This document shows, piece by piece, positions 1-11,436 of a stretch of DNA of 64,000 bases. The position numbers were made by a program, and so were the translations under genes. A model generated the notes under the pieces. The model had not been told where the DNA came from. It saw only the letters and a program-made list of their open reading frames with translations, and searched no databases. Each line of letters starts with the position of its first letter. Position 1 is the first letter of the stretch. This DNA is from Botrytis cinerea B05.10 (taxonomy: Eukaryota; Ascomycota; Leotiomycetes; Helotiales; Sclerotiniaceae), in contig NC_037322.1 in assembly GCF_000143535.2 (NCBI RefSeq), positions 1,860,001 through 1,924,000 on the forward strand, written 5' to 3'.

Positions 1-978
1 TTTTGGAAAGCAAGGGGGGATTCAATGGCAGATTATTGGATTCATAAGAGATTATATTTATAACTGTAGGGGATACAAAGGAGGTTAAATTTAATACTAC
101 ATTGTTGGTAGTATAGTTTTTCTCACATGATGATTCTGCGATACAATTTTCAAGAGTCTAATAACTCTGTGATAGAATAATGAACGATATTCCATTTCGT
201 TGTTCACATAATGTGATTTTGTGCTCACAATCTCAGAAACTGTTTGCCATGGCATGCTCTTCTTTATGCTGTTGAATACAGGCCTCATCCTCATGTATCA
301 AAATATCTTGAAGAGAGCCATTTAGAGTTTTCCCGCCATGGATAAATAAATGAATGTGAATAAGGAAGAAAGAAATTGAAGTAGTTACTAATAAAAGCCA
401 GTGTTTCTAGGTAGTAATGATTTTCACACATAGAATAATGTATATGGATCCTGAGGAAGAATTACCAACAAATTGCCAAGACTCATTTATCTTGCTAATA
501 AACATGTAGTTTGACCCGAAGTAGAAGGTTCCCGTGACTTGAGGTTTTCTTATTGACAGAAAGTGACTTCCTCTTCAGGGAAGATTCACTGGTATCTCAA
601 GTCGTTCTAAGTGTTGATAAACCAAAAAAAATCAGGACAACGCCATTGCCAAATTTTGTTTCTAACCAGCCTCAAAAAGTCGCGACTCGAAAGCTATAGC
701 CAAGTCACCAGATTAGTTTATTTTGTCACATCGTAGATTTCTATCAGGTGAAGCTAGGAGGAATACGTACAGGTTCGACCCTTACACATGATAAGTTTCT
801 ATTCTCAGTCTCCATCTCATGTCCCTCATGGTAAGTTTTGAATCCATAACTACAAATACTCCACATGGAACACAGATTAAATCCATATATCTAACAAATT
901 TATAGCAAATCTTATCTTTTCTTCATTCCTCAAAGTCAGGCTTGTTAAAAGCATCTATCGAATCAAATTCACAGCAAG
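1..978. other. Intergenic DNA, no gene seen
   Basis: AT-rich sequence with only short open frames and no recognisable protein, RNA or repeat. The last 100 bases are the likely promoter and 5' UTR of the gene starting at 979. Confidence 0.6.
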
Positions 979-1803
979 ATGATGCGATCAAAGTCTCAAG
1001 ATACCCGAAAGATCCCACCTCGTACAGCACAAACCCAAGCCGTGCCTTCAAACAATAGGGAAATCAACCAAACGAGTGAAGTAGCTTTCAAAAGAACTAT
1101 TCCAGGCACAAATGGTGTAATAGCTAACACGACAAAGCGTTTTCATCATGGAATTTGGATTGAACCATCAGCCAAAGAGTCTGATCTAGATTGTAGCCCT
1201 ACTGACCAGCAGTGGATATTTGCTAATAGTTTCAGTTCGGGAGATAGTCTAGTCTCGCAGAAAGTTGAGAACAAGATGTTTAAGCTTCTTCCAAAAACAG
1301 TTGCGGAAACGGAGAAGACAGAGGTGAAAGAGAAGATATCGAAGGCATTCGTTGTAAATACAAAGACAATGAATCTACCTGAGCCCGATTCAACATTCGA
1401 GACGCTTGAGAGTACGGATAGAAGAAGTCGGCGAACACATACAAAGGTCAAAACATATAATGATAAGACCTTGGCTAGGGGAGCTGTATCTTCGAGTAGT
1501 GAGCATCAAAGTGATAGTGATATTTCAGAAAACACTACCCGGCAACAAATCGTATCACCTAAACAGCCTCAAATGGCGATGGAAGATCCAGTCAGATCAC
1601 ACGTTAGATCAGAATCTAGGTCGTTGGGCACGGAGCATGAAGATATTAAGAGAAGAAGTCGACGAGCACATCCGAAGGTCAAGACTTACAACACTAAGGT
1701 TCTATCTGGCACAGCTATACATACTCCGACGAAGTTCATAAAAGATTACAATCTAGGGGTTGAAGAACGGAGACAAAGTCTGCCACCTGGACGACGTAGA
1801 TGA
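979..1803 (+). CDS. Hypothetical basic protein with an internal duplicated motif
   Basis: A single-exon reading frame of 274 residues opening with ATG ATG. I do not recognise a catalytic domain. Two blocks are near-copies of each other: residues 148-169 (RRSRRTHTKVKTYNDKTLAR and following) and residues 225-246 (RRSRRAHPKVKTYNTKVLSG and following), about 77 residues apart. The second continues into TAIHTPTKF, the first into a Ser-rich stretch. The blocks are Arg/Lys-rich, and the C-terminus ends in a basic GRRR, which would suit a nuclear or nucleic-acid-associated protein; that is inference. The rest is polar and low in hydrophobics, so it is probably largely disordered, with no signal peptide or membrane segment. 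Fungal chromatin proteins carry similar KxxYNxxxLxGTAIHTP tails, but I am not sure enough to name one. A further exon beyond 1803 cannot be excluded. Confidence 0.55.
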   Translation: MMRSKSQDTRKIPPRTAQTQAVPSNNREINQTSEVAFKRTIPGTNGVIANTTKRFHHGIWIEPSAKESDLDCSPTDQQWIFANSFSSGDSLVSQKVENKMFKLLPKTVAETEKTEVKEKISKAFVVNTKTMNLPEPDSTFETLESTDRRSRRTHTKVKTYNDKTLARGAVSSSSEHQSDSDISENTTRQQIVSPKQPQMAMEDPVRSHVRSESRSLGTEHEDIKRRSRRAHPKVKTYNTKVLSGTAIHTPTKFIKDYNLGVEERRQSLPPGRRR

Positions 1804-2519
1804 AAGGGAAAAGTTTAAAGTACTCTGTACCAAGCAGACATCGGATTCACAGTTTGAGAAGCGTAGATATTGAAAATCTCGGGAGATACTGGAAGCATAT
1901 GGAACTCCACAACATCATCCGTATTGTTTACCCTGGCAATCTTTACCACAAAATATTCCACTTTTGTGTATCATGAGAAAGTCACATCAAGGCGTAGAGA
2001 ATTTATCAATGGAGTGGAGATTAAAACTGGAGGAAACACATGTTGAGGAATTCAATGATTCTGCCTGGAGGGGACCAGCGAGCTACTTCTAAAGCGAAAT
2101 AGAACTGCAACAAATAGCACTTGATCAACATTCAGTGTAAATACTGTGGTACTTCACATACAGGAGCTAGTTTTAGTTTTTGTTAAGAATAATTTCAGGC
2201 GATAAAGGAGCAGTTATTCACATTGAAAAGTCTATCAAATACAAGATTGGCTGTTCAAAATAACACTTCGATTATCCAGGCTTGAAGGTCATTAGCTTTA
2301 CAACAAAGAAATGTTTGACAAATGTGATTTCTCGTGGAATAGACAACCCCTTCTAGACTTTTGAGCCCAACTGAAATCATGTTAAAACATTGCTCCATCC
2401 AAATTCCCCTCTTTGGTCTCTTTGGTCTCTTTGGTCTCTGAAGATATGTATTGATGAATTCACAGACGGGTAAATTTTTTTCTCAATCAAAGACCCAGTA
2501 ATAAAACCATTATTCCCTA
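1804..2519. other. Intergenic DNA with a short tandem repeat
   Basis: No gene seen. A small direct repeat of the unit CTCTTTGGT (about three copies) lies at about 2410-2440. The stretch separates the hypothetical gene from the decayed first member of the tandem family. Confidence 0.5.
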
Positions 2520-3685
2520 TGATTTCAATAGTGAGTCTAAATACCGAGTGCGTGCTCCCAATGCCTTGACGAAGTATATTCTCAAAAGCTAGATCGGCGA
2601 TATAGAATTACGAAAGATGGTATGCAGCATATTATTTGCCCCGATATGTTACTTCTCGGCTTCTATCGATGTCGGATCTACGCAAATGTTTGTGCTGATA
2701 ACCTCCATTCGGATATAAACCTCTATTACAACAAGCGGCTACCCCGTGGCGCTTTCATCTTCAACACGAATTATCGTAAATCACCTACGCTTAATGAAGT
2801 TGGAGGACCTTCTCAATCGATTACACGTTCTCGTCAGCTACTTGGCTTGGACTCTGGAGACTCTTGGGATCACCCTAGGCCTAGCTGCACCCTCTTCGTA
2901 TTCGGACGTTTCTCAAAGGTGTATAATAATTCTCCAGACCTAGATTGACAACATCTTATGTCCATACCATGTATTCCACTTGTGATTGTTATGGATGACT
3001 TATGTGCTTAGTGTAGAAATTATCCATAAAATCCTTAGTTTCGCTCTCGTCGTGGGAACAGAGCAAGACTCTTTGGTCCCAAACGTACTTACTTGTAAAA
3101 CAAATAAACCATCGATTTATCGAGAAACAGAATACAGTATTCATTATTCAGATTTCACTGGCCCACTATGCTAATCTGATGCTTGGTTCTACTCGCTATA
3201 CTTGTAAGAGATTCGAACTCAATCTCACGTTATTTGCAAGTTTGAGATGGGTATCTAGACGAATCCTTAAGTGTGCTGTAATGAGTTAGTGATTGCATCC
3301 TCGATGAATGTTGTTTACGTGTCTTTGTAGGCCTTTTGCTTAGAGATAATGGTGCATTCCCATGGTCAGGTGACATGCGACTTAATCTGTAAATTTACGT
3401 CAAGTCCATCGATACATTTTGTCTAGGAGTGGAAAAAATTGCTTCAAGCATTCGTCCGGGTCTACGCGAGTCGAGTAAGATCCCAGGAATGGGGGCAACA
3501 ACTGTGAAGCGGATTTGTGTTCTCTTGTGAGAGAGCTGAGGACTGTCGAGACCCTGTCTAGTCTTGCAACAGAGACAATGCAATGGCTTATGGACAGAAC
3601 AGCGAAAAGAACGATTGAGGATTGGAGACTCGCAGAGTTTCATATTTTACAAATCGAGAATGACAAGCAACCTTTATATGACTGA
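2520..3685 (+). pseudogene. Decayed first copy of the tandem three-exon family
   Basis: Fragments of the family at 4552-11436 can be followed in order but in different frames. At about 2560-2640 the exon-1 end is seen: ALTKYILKS, a stop, then KDGMQHIICP, matching KDGMRHIICR of the 4552 gene. At about 2715-2750 the exon-2 start reads DINLYYNKRLPRG (compare DIEYHHYKAQPRL). At about 3010-3175 the exon-3 start reads EIIHKILSFALVVG followed by QDSLVP (compare EILDKIIGHNLIVG and GSLAP). At 3503-3685 the C-terminus reads LVRELRTVETL then ETMQWLMDRTAKRT (compare LRKLETVKTL and ETCKWFEDRARVRA), ending in TGA. The centre of exon 3, including the VCK...LLY motif, is missing between about 3180 and 3500, and frameshifts separate the other parts. 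It lies upstream of and in the same orientation as the three intact copies. Confidence 0.75.
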
Positions 3686-4551
3686 ATTTATTAGATCATA
3701 TTCAACCTGGTTTTATGAACGGCATAAAATATAGGCTAGTATTTTTTAAGCGAGCGCTGGATTTCTAGTCAGGGGGTTTTAAAATTCTCCCCAAATTCCG
3801 CATAGCAAGATTACAATTACGGTCAAATTCTAATTAACCGTTGACAGATCTCAATTTGCTTCAGAGCGCAGGATAATACGTAAATAATGATTCGTGATTT
3901 GCAGCTATTATTATAAACTGCCGTAACTATCATTAATTGACAGTATTTAAATAATCACTGTTCACCGCGCGAAGAGAGCGAAAGGCAGTGAGACGTCAAA
4001 ACCGCACACATTCAATCGGTGTTAATAAGTGCAGCATGGAGCGCAACTTTATATTTGGTCATCTGGTCTTACGATTTCTGGTGATGTATAATGATTCACA
4101 CTCAACGTAGGATTAATAATCATAACATGTGGTACGGTGTGAATCGCAATTTAGTTTCTGGTACGGTACGTTTATACAGATCGAAATGTCGTTTCAAATT
4201 TAGAAATTTGACCGTAAACTCATTATTGCTGATATATTGTTAGCATTCTGTCTAGCTTTATGAACTAGATCTATGATACGGTGGTAGCTGTGACGCTAAT
4301 CTTGATTACGCTCTTTTGCTACGGCTTCTGATGTTTTTAGGAAGTCTTCGGCAGTGCTTATAAGGAAAATAACTGCCCTTCTCAAAAAAATTTCTAGATC
4401 TCCTTCTCATCGTTCATCAAAATCCTCTTTTATCAAAGACTCCCTTCATCAAAAACTTCATCTATCAAGAACTTTATCTTACATAAAAAACATTCAGATG
4501 AATCTATTAAACTCAATATCTAGCCATTTCGACCTTCCATCAAGACCAAAG
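3686..4551. other. Intergenic DNA upstream of the first intact array copy
   Basis: AT-rich with no recognisable gene. The last part (from about 4360) is pyrimidine-rich and is the likely 5' UTR of the next gene. An in-frame upstream ATG at 4498 would add 18 residues to that gene. Confidence 0.5.
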
Positions 4552-6176
4552 ATGTCTACGAAAGATCATTTTGAGAAGCATAATACTCAGAAAGAGCAGC
4601 TCCGCGCATCTACCGAATATCCGGATCTCACTCCCCAGGATGCTCTTCAGAAACGAGTTCTTGCTCGTTGGATCCATAAACAATGGTTCATGAAAGACGG
4701 AATGCGCCACATCATTTGCAGAGGTATGTGTATCACTTAATAACTTCAATCATTCGATACATACTAACTTGATAATCTTTTCAGATATTGAATATCACCA
4801 TTATAAAGCCCAACCTCGCCTTTGGAAAAACGTTTTGCGTTGGAGGTCAACAACCGATGTTCAGAATTATGTAGATTACTGGGAATATCCGGTTTCTCTA
4901 AAAGACGTAGATCGTGTATCTAAGGAGGCACGTGTGGCTCGCGAACAAATTGGAATTCATCCAAGTGAGGGAGGTTGGAATCTACCGAGATCTCACCCTA
5001 GACACTTGCTCAACTTTCCGCAGGGTAAGTTTGCCATCATTCAATTCTTATTATTTCCCATATAAACAATTACTAACTTTTGTTCCACTTGTAGAGATTC
5101 TGGACAAGATTATTGGTCATAATCTCATTGTCGGCGAGGACATGGGCTCTTTAGCTCCTAGACCGATGACCAGTAACAAAAACAGCGACTACCAAGAAGC
5201 CTACTACCAAATCGCTCGTCCTCCTTACCCTGGACCCGTCACCCAAGAGCTTCCATGTAATGGATACCGCGTGTATGCCTTTGCTGAAAAATACCGTCCA
5301 TCCATTGGAATGTCTGGAGACACCTTTTTCGAGAGAGGAACGCAAGCCATCCAGAAATCTGAATTGAGCGATGAAGTCGGGTCTTACATTCAGATGCGAA
5401 ATATCTTACGTCCAATGATTGACGCAAGCTGTCTCAGAGCATGTAAAGCCTTTCACGGTTATGGTACCGAGATGCTGTACAGACATAACAATTTTACGTT
5501 TGTCATTCCAACTTATAGGTACCCAAGAACATTTATGATGTACGATCAGGATGGACCTCGCTCAAGCTCTACCACCCCCAAGCCAGATAGGCACATAGAC
5601 ACCGTTGGGGCATTACAGCCATACAGAGAATGGTTAGCCGAAGTTAAAAACGTGGTGTCTCAAGTAAAACAATCTGTCAGCGACAAAGACCTAGCAGGTT
5701 GGGCTTACCAAGATCCTTTCATTCGATTCCTCTACGCTATTGGCCCGGAAAATGCGAAGCTCATCAAAACTCTCCAGTTTTCTGGTACCTTGAAAAGTCA
5801 TCACTGCGGCCCAGAAAATACTCGTCATAGAAATTGTGGTGAGGGATTCATGTTGAACTTCCTCATCTATCTACAATTCATCCGTGAGCTTTGTCCGCGC
5901 TTAGAAAAGCTTGTCTTGAACATCGCTCCGGATGTTCATCGTCGTTACGACAAAAACGAAGCAATGAGATGGTCTAGCTTCCGGCAAACCATTACTCCGC
6001 TCCTGGAAACTCATCTTAGAAAGTTAGAGACGGTCAAAACTTTGGTTCTATGCACCCGGAATGAAGAGAAACCAACTGAGCAAAATCATCTTTACGAACC
6101 GATGAAGTTTCCTCTTGCTGTAGAAACATGCAAATGGTTTGAAGATAGGGCCAGAGTTCGGGCATCAAATACTTGA
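4552..6176 (+). CDS. Tandem-array family protein, copy 1 (497 aa, three exons)
   Basis: Exons 4552-4723, 4785-5024 and 5095-6176, all introns in phase 1, give 497 residues. I chose the ATG at 4552, comparable in position to those of the paralogues; the ATG at 4498 is an in-frame alternative. I cannot name the family. Conserved blocks are an N-terminal KDGMRHIIC block, LPRSHPRHLLNFPQ at the end of exon 2, RPMIDASCLRACKAF followed by EMLYRHNNFTF, FIRFLYAIGPENAKLIKTL followed by FSGTLKSHHC, and a C-terminal WFEDRAR. The CxxxxxxxxxxLYxxNxF segment resembles the ending of fungal 2EXR/F-box-like domains, hinting at a protein-interaction role; this is inference. There is no signal peptide or transmembrane helix. 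Compared with copies 2 and 3 it is the more divergent (for example SCLRACK against ATLLRVCK). Confidence 0.8.
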
Positions 6177-6925
6177 TATCAATCGAGAATGCTTAACAAA
6201 TTCTCTGTGGAAAAAATATTGAGAGACTCAAGTCTAGAATTATTTGGTGTCATTGGGGCGGCATGCTAGGAGTTTGGTTAAGTCTTTTGACTTATGGATC
6301 TTGTTTTTTTTTTAGCTAGTAAAGAATGAATGAACTAAACTGAAAAATGTCATTAAATGATCTAATATTGTTTGACTCTTACAATCGTGATTCAATAACC
6401 CTGTAGAGTTACCTGATCAGTGATTTCTTTCAAAACTACCGACCATTCCCAAGTTTTACGACAGGCGACTTCAGTAAGTTTGTTTGACTGACATTCCTAA
6501 TTTGCCAATTAAAAACTCTTTCAGAATGAATAAATACCCTGCATGCACCGCCCTAAAAATCATTTCTCATCATTAAAAAAATGTGACGTTCATAGGCTCT
6601 CTCTTGGATCGGATGGAAAATTTGAACAAGAGAGAGGGCACGGAACCGTCCCATCTAGTAGTTATTATTGTGAGTGATGAATACGGAAATCAGATTTGAG
6701 TGGACTGAATAGAAATATTCCTGTAAATTCTCACAGAACTATGCCATACGGCATCTTGAGTATATACGCTCGGATGTTTCATTTGGATCTTGGTGCGCTA
6801 GTGCGTCGCTTAGTATATGCTGTATTATACTAGCGTCAAGGCAAGCGAGTCTGCCTCTTTCCAATGTCTTTTTAAGCTCCCTTCCTTCCAAGATCTATTC
6901 CTTCATAGTTTCTTCCAAGATCAAG
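6177..6925. other. Intergenic DNA between array copies
   Basis: No gene seen. Ends in a pyrimidine-rich leader that runs into the 12-bp minisatellite ahead of array copy 2. Confidence 0.5.
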
Positions 6926-6992
6926 TTCAACACCTACTTCAACACCTACTTCAACACCTACTTCAACACCTACTTCAACACCTACTTCAACA
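6926..6992 (+). repeat. 12-bp minisatellite in the leader of array copy 2
   Basis: Five perfect head-to-tail copies of TTCAACACCTAC (6926-6985) and a partial sixth (TTCAACA), ending 3 bases before the proposed ATG at 6996. It therefore forms the end of the 5' UTR of that gene. It is absent from the equivalent position in the other array copies. Confidence 0.9.
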
Positions 6993-6995
6993 GCA

Positions 6996-8694
6996 ATGTC
7001 AACACTATATCCAATTTCAAGCCTTCTATACGATCCCAGATATAGTACCAGAATTTCGCAACCCAAGCTTTATGGTCGCACAATTCCCTTCGGACCCTAT
7101 ACTCCGGAGGATCTAGAGAAAGCACGCCGCCAGTTTCCAGAGGAAAAGCTGGCATCTAGGGCGCTAGAAAAGCTTGCTTACGCTAATTGGTGTGGAAGTA
7201 GTAGCAACAAATGGTTCTGGAAAAATAACTACCGCTACACTTGCGGTGACGGTATGTAAAAATCACAGAAATAATCTAACATTTTTTTTTTTTTTTTTTG
7301 ATTTCTTGCTCACTCTGATCATTTTAGATATCATCTACAAACAAGTATGGGTGCCTAGAACCAAAGAAGTTCGTTGTCCATACAATTACAAAAAGTATTT
7401 GGTTCCACTGGGTGGCCCTCCAACGCTCTCCCAAATCGATATCCCAAAGCCACATAGGCTATCAAACCTACTCAAGCACCGGAGCGAAATGGAATGGAGC
7501 TTGCCTAGGGGTCATCCCCGCCATCTTTTGAATTTCCCACAAGGTACTTAGCTCCAAAATGTCGATTGCACACCGAATACTAATCATCTGAACGCAGAAA
7601 TTCTAGATTCTATCTTTGGGTTCGCATTGATCACCAAAGATCTCGCGGTTTTCCCCGATGTCTCCACCTCGAACAAGGTGCAAAAGTACGAGGATCCCAA
7701 ATTTCATCAAAACTACACATTAGGTGGAAGAGTGTGGGAGGACCAAGGTTACGTAAATATGATTTGCCACGACGCTCTTGATTTAAGTACGATTATTCAA
7801 GAGCAGCGATATGATGCCCAGGGGAAATACATTGTTATTCGGAGGGTTTTCCGCCCTGTAATCGACGCGACACTTCTACGGGTCTGCCGGAGCATTTGCG
7901 ATCAGGCAACTAAACTGTTATATGCAGGGAACGAGTTCCAGTTTTTGGCAACGAAGACCGGCAAGTTGGGTGCCCCAGATTCGTTGTTTGAAGACAAATT
8001 TTATCCAAACTCTTCATCAATCAGGGACTTTTGTCAAGGAAGAGATGATCAAGAAGCCGTAGATGTACGAGAAAGAGCCGCCCTTGATGCTATCAATATC
8101 ATCGAGAACAGAACACCGGTGCTAGATCTGGACTGCGACATGTATCACGATCTCTTCGTACGATTTCTTCGTGCGATTGGACCAAGCAAATCTGCTATGA
8201 TCAAGACTCTACATTTTGGCGGAACTATCAAGGCACACCACTGCTCTCAAGAATCCAGCTGTGGAAAAGTTCGCAAGTATTGCGAAGATGACTTGATCGA
8301 GAGTCTTCTGTTGTACATTCCTCTCATTAAGAGGTTTTGCACGAACTTACAAAAGTTGGTGATCAACATCATGTCGAGAGACAGAGATACCAGCGACAGC
8401 TTCAGGTCAGGTCCCACACAATTTAAGCACGATGAACGAGAACTCCAGTCTTATGCACGACTGCAAGCTTTGCTGGAAACCCAGATCAGAGGGTTAAGCA
8501 CAGTTCAACAACTACAGATTTACGATGAAGACCACGAGAAAGTAGATTGTGCGAGAGACACAGAAGCATGGTTTTCTGAGAGAACTCGCCGTCGGGGACT
8601 CGAGGCACTTGAGCAGGCAAAGCTACAGAGCAGAATGGAGGCGTTGGATATTGGTAATGAAAATGCCAGTAGCTCTGTCGAAACTTCTGTCTGA
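6996..8694 (+). CDS. Tandem-array family protein, copy 2 (522 aa, three exons)
   Basis: Exons 6996-7251, 7328-7543 and 7598-8694, introns in phase 1 at the same places as in copies 1 and 3, give 522 residues. Intron 1 contains a long T run; intron 2 is 54 bp. Conserved blocks are FPEEKLASRALEKLA near the N-terminus, LPRGHPRHLLNFPQ at the end of exon 2, RPVIDATLLRVCRSI followed by ATKLLYAGNEFQF, FVRFLRAIGPSKSAMIKTL followed by FGGTIKAHHC, and a C-terminal WFSERTRRR. After that point it is longer than copy 3, with a Gln/Glu-rich tail. Function unknown; the VCR...LLYxxNxF segment is reminiscent of fungal 2EXR/F-box-like proteins. The start codon directly follows the minisatellite, so repeat expansion could affect translation initiation; this is inference. 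Confidence 0.82.
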
Positions 8695-9562
8695 TATTCC
8701 GGAAAGGTACCAATATCCCACAACTCTCAATGGACAAGTCATAAGGTCTGATTCAATATCTAGAGATCAGGGATATCAAGTATTATATTGACGCACTAAA
8801 GGTGTTGAGTCCATACAAATGTGTCTTTTAATAAATGAAACAATATTCTACACTCATATTCCAGGTGCTTATGTTCGAAAAATTGTGATGAAAATAAAAA
8901 ATTGACAGTTGAAACGACAATGTTCTGCCAGCTGACTCTTCTCTAAACTATAGAATCGATGTTATATACTATTAATGAGCTCTGGCTAACAATTCACAAG
9001 TTAAGTCTTGACAAGATGCAAGTCAGACACTTCTTTCCGTGTCTTTGACTTCGATCTCTCTAGATTCTCCGGTGGTTTCCAAGTGATTCTTCTTCCACCT
9101 CACTGTTTTTCTTTACTCTATTGTATAATTCTGTACCTATTGGTGTTGATATCACATTGGAATCTGGCAAATGTCCACTTGAAAGAAACACACTTACCGT
9201 TAGGTCATGGTACTGTGTTGTGAGTAGCCAAGGATCATTTCCCGTGTTTGCATTGTCCAAAGTCGGCACGTGCCATGTGTTATCTGACTTCACTGGACGA
9301 GATGCATGAATTGAGTGAAGCAGGAGGAAAGTGAATATCAAAGATCTGATAAGACTGGAAACTGAAGTCTGGCACGTGCTTCGTTCACATACCTCGAATC
9401 TCAAAATCAAGTGTCCCGACTTGAGTTCAGTTTCCTTCAATAACAAATTCAACCTCAGTCACACCAGCAACTCTTGAGTGGATTGGTACAATAGATTGAT
9501 GGTGATTTCTTCATTCTTCTTGTTTCTTCAATCTCTCAAAATTGCGTATTGTCAGAATAAAG
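8695..9562. other. Intergenic DNA between array copies 2 and 3
   Basis: No convincing gene. Short open frames on both strands overlap one another and show no family resemblance. Confidence 0.5.
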
Positions 9563-11436
9563 ATGCCACCACGATTTCCTCCCCGCGTTCCGCGCGAACA
9601 TATCAACAATCTTCCGCCGATGACTCAAGACGATCTTGATACCGCACGCAAAGAGTTTCCTGACGAAAAGCTTGCATCGTGTGCGCTAGAAAAGTATGCG
9701 AAGAAGCATTGGATTGAAGGTCGCTACTTTTGGAAGGATGGTTTTCGTTACGTCTGTGGCTCTGGTATGTTGACTTTCCAATCCATGTTCACCAAAAACT
9801 TGGGATTGTTTGAGGGTGCAACATATTTATTTGGTCAATTGTAGATATTCGATACTTTACAGCCATCGTTCCTAGATTCGAGAGGAAAGATAGCTGTGAC
9901 CCCCGAAAGAGAACATACCATGTTGCCAAAAATACTCCGACATTAGACATGATTGATCGACCAAAGAAAAAAGGACTTCAGCGCTTGGTAGCACATCAGA
10001 GTGAAAGCAAATGGGCATTGCCTCGGGATCATGACCGACACTTGTTGAATTTTCCTCAAGGTAAGTTGTTTATTTTAAAATGAGTGCATGGAACATGAGC
10101 TCCTCTTCAACCCCCAGAAATCATAATCAATCCATCTTTCTCTCATTTCTTCCCAAAATACATGGTTCATTGTGCTATCCGTTATAGAAATGGAAACAAT
10201 CATTCTATAAGACTTCAAAGAAACCAAAAGAAAACTTCAAGGGTATCATCGCGCTAGAATCTCTTATAGTATCATGAGTCCATAAATTCATTGTTCTGCC
10301 ATTGGATTGTTCACTGCTAACCTTCTTTGACAGAAATCATTGATATGATCTCCCGCCGCATTTTGTTAATCGAGAATCATGCAATCACACCGGATGTTAC
10401 AAAATCGGACTGGGCAAGGGCGTTCAAGTCCCACAAGACCTATTCCCTGGATGGCGAGCAGAGTCTCAAATCAGAACTCGGCTTTAATACTGTCATCACA
10501 CGCCCTTGCAAAGATCAAGAAGGAGCATACTTTCAGCTTCGAAGAGTATATCGCCCCAGGATAGACGCAACTCTATTACGGGTGTGCAAAAGCTTCAGAG
10601 ATAATGCAACTAAATTGTTGTATGAGGAAAACGTGTTCCACTTTACAACCATGGATTGGAGTGTAACCGGAAGTCCCCTTTCTTGGATCGATCACGAGAA
10701 TACACGCAGCTGGTATATACCTGGAACCGAATTTTTCCAGCGCCCATTGAGTGAAGCTTCGTTACTATTAACAAGAATTTGGGAGACAGGGCAATTTGAA
10801 AGCTTCAAGCCAAATTCCCTTGCCGTTACTGACGCCATTCGCTTGATTGAAAGCTTGAGGAGCCCAGCACTAAAGGATTTCTCGTGTGCCTACAGCTATC
10901 ACGACCACTTTTTCCGATTTCTCCAAGCAATTGGGACAGAAAAGGCTAGAATGCTAAAGACTTTGAAATTCAGTGGAACATTTGTTTTACACATATGTGA
11001 CCGTCGCGGCTCCATCCACAACCCTAATAATTCAACAAGATCTTTGTGCTCTAAGGACCTGGTTGATACCCTTTGTTTGTATATCCCAATCATCAATAGG
11101 TTCTGTACCGGTTTGGAGAGACTGGTGATTGAAGTGCAGAAAGACCCTCATCCAGATTGGTCGTTGCTACTCAACTTAGGGGATCTGGACTCGGGCAGAA
11201 GTGTTCACCAAAAGTACATAACCTCCTTGCTTGAAGGAGAGCTCCGAAAACTGAAGACAGTAAAAATATTGGAAGTCTATCAAGTTTCCGAGGTCAAAGA
11301 CGCCACCCCTGCAGCAGAGCCTTCAATCGATAAACCTGAGCCCAGAAAACTCATGATAAAAGAGACGCTTGATATCGCAGAACCGACAATCGCATGGTTT
11401 AGAGATAGAGCTAGGGAATTAGGCAACGAGAAATGA
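9563..11436 (+). CDS. Tandem-array family protein, copy 3 (506 aa, three exons)
   Basis: Exons 9563-9764, 9845-10060 and 10334-11436, all introns phase 1, give 506 residues. Intron 2 (273 bp) is much longer than in the paralogues and contains no family sequence I can recognise. The start is the ATG giving MPPRFPPRVPREH. Conserved blocks are FPDEKLASCALEKYAKKHW and WKDGFRYVCGS in exon 1, LPRDHDRHLLNFPQ closing exon 2, RPRIDATLLRVCKSF followed by ATKLLYEENVFHF, FFRFLQAIGTEKARMLKTL followed by KFSGTFVLHIC, and WFRDRARELG at the C-terminus. The HHC motif of copies 1 and 2 is HIC here. Soluble, no signal peptide. Function unknown. Copies 2 and 3 look closest to each other, so the array probably grew by tandem duplication followed by divergence. 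Confidence 0.82.

Noticed and set aside
3200..3235. GATTCGAACTC as a tRNA B-box
   Set aside because: No matching T-stem, anticodon arm or acceptor stem could be built around it.
9060..9452. 130-codon minus-strand frame with a hydrophobic stretch, possible small secreted protein
   Set aside because: The hydrophobic stretch is internal rather than N-terminal, and the stretch overlaps the promoter of array copy 3.
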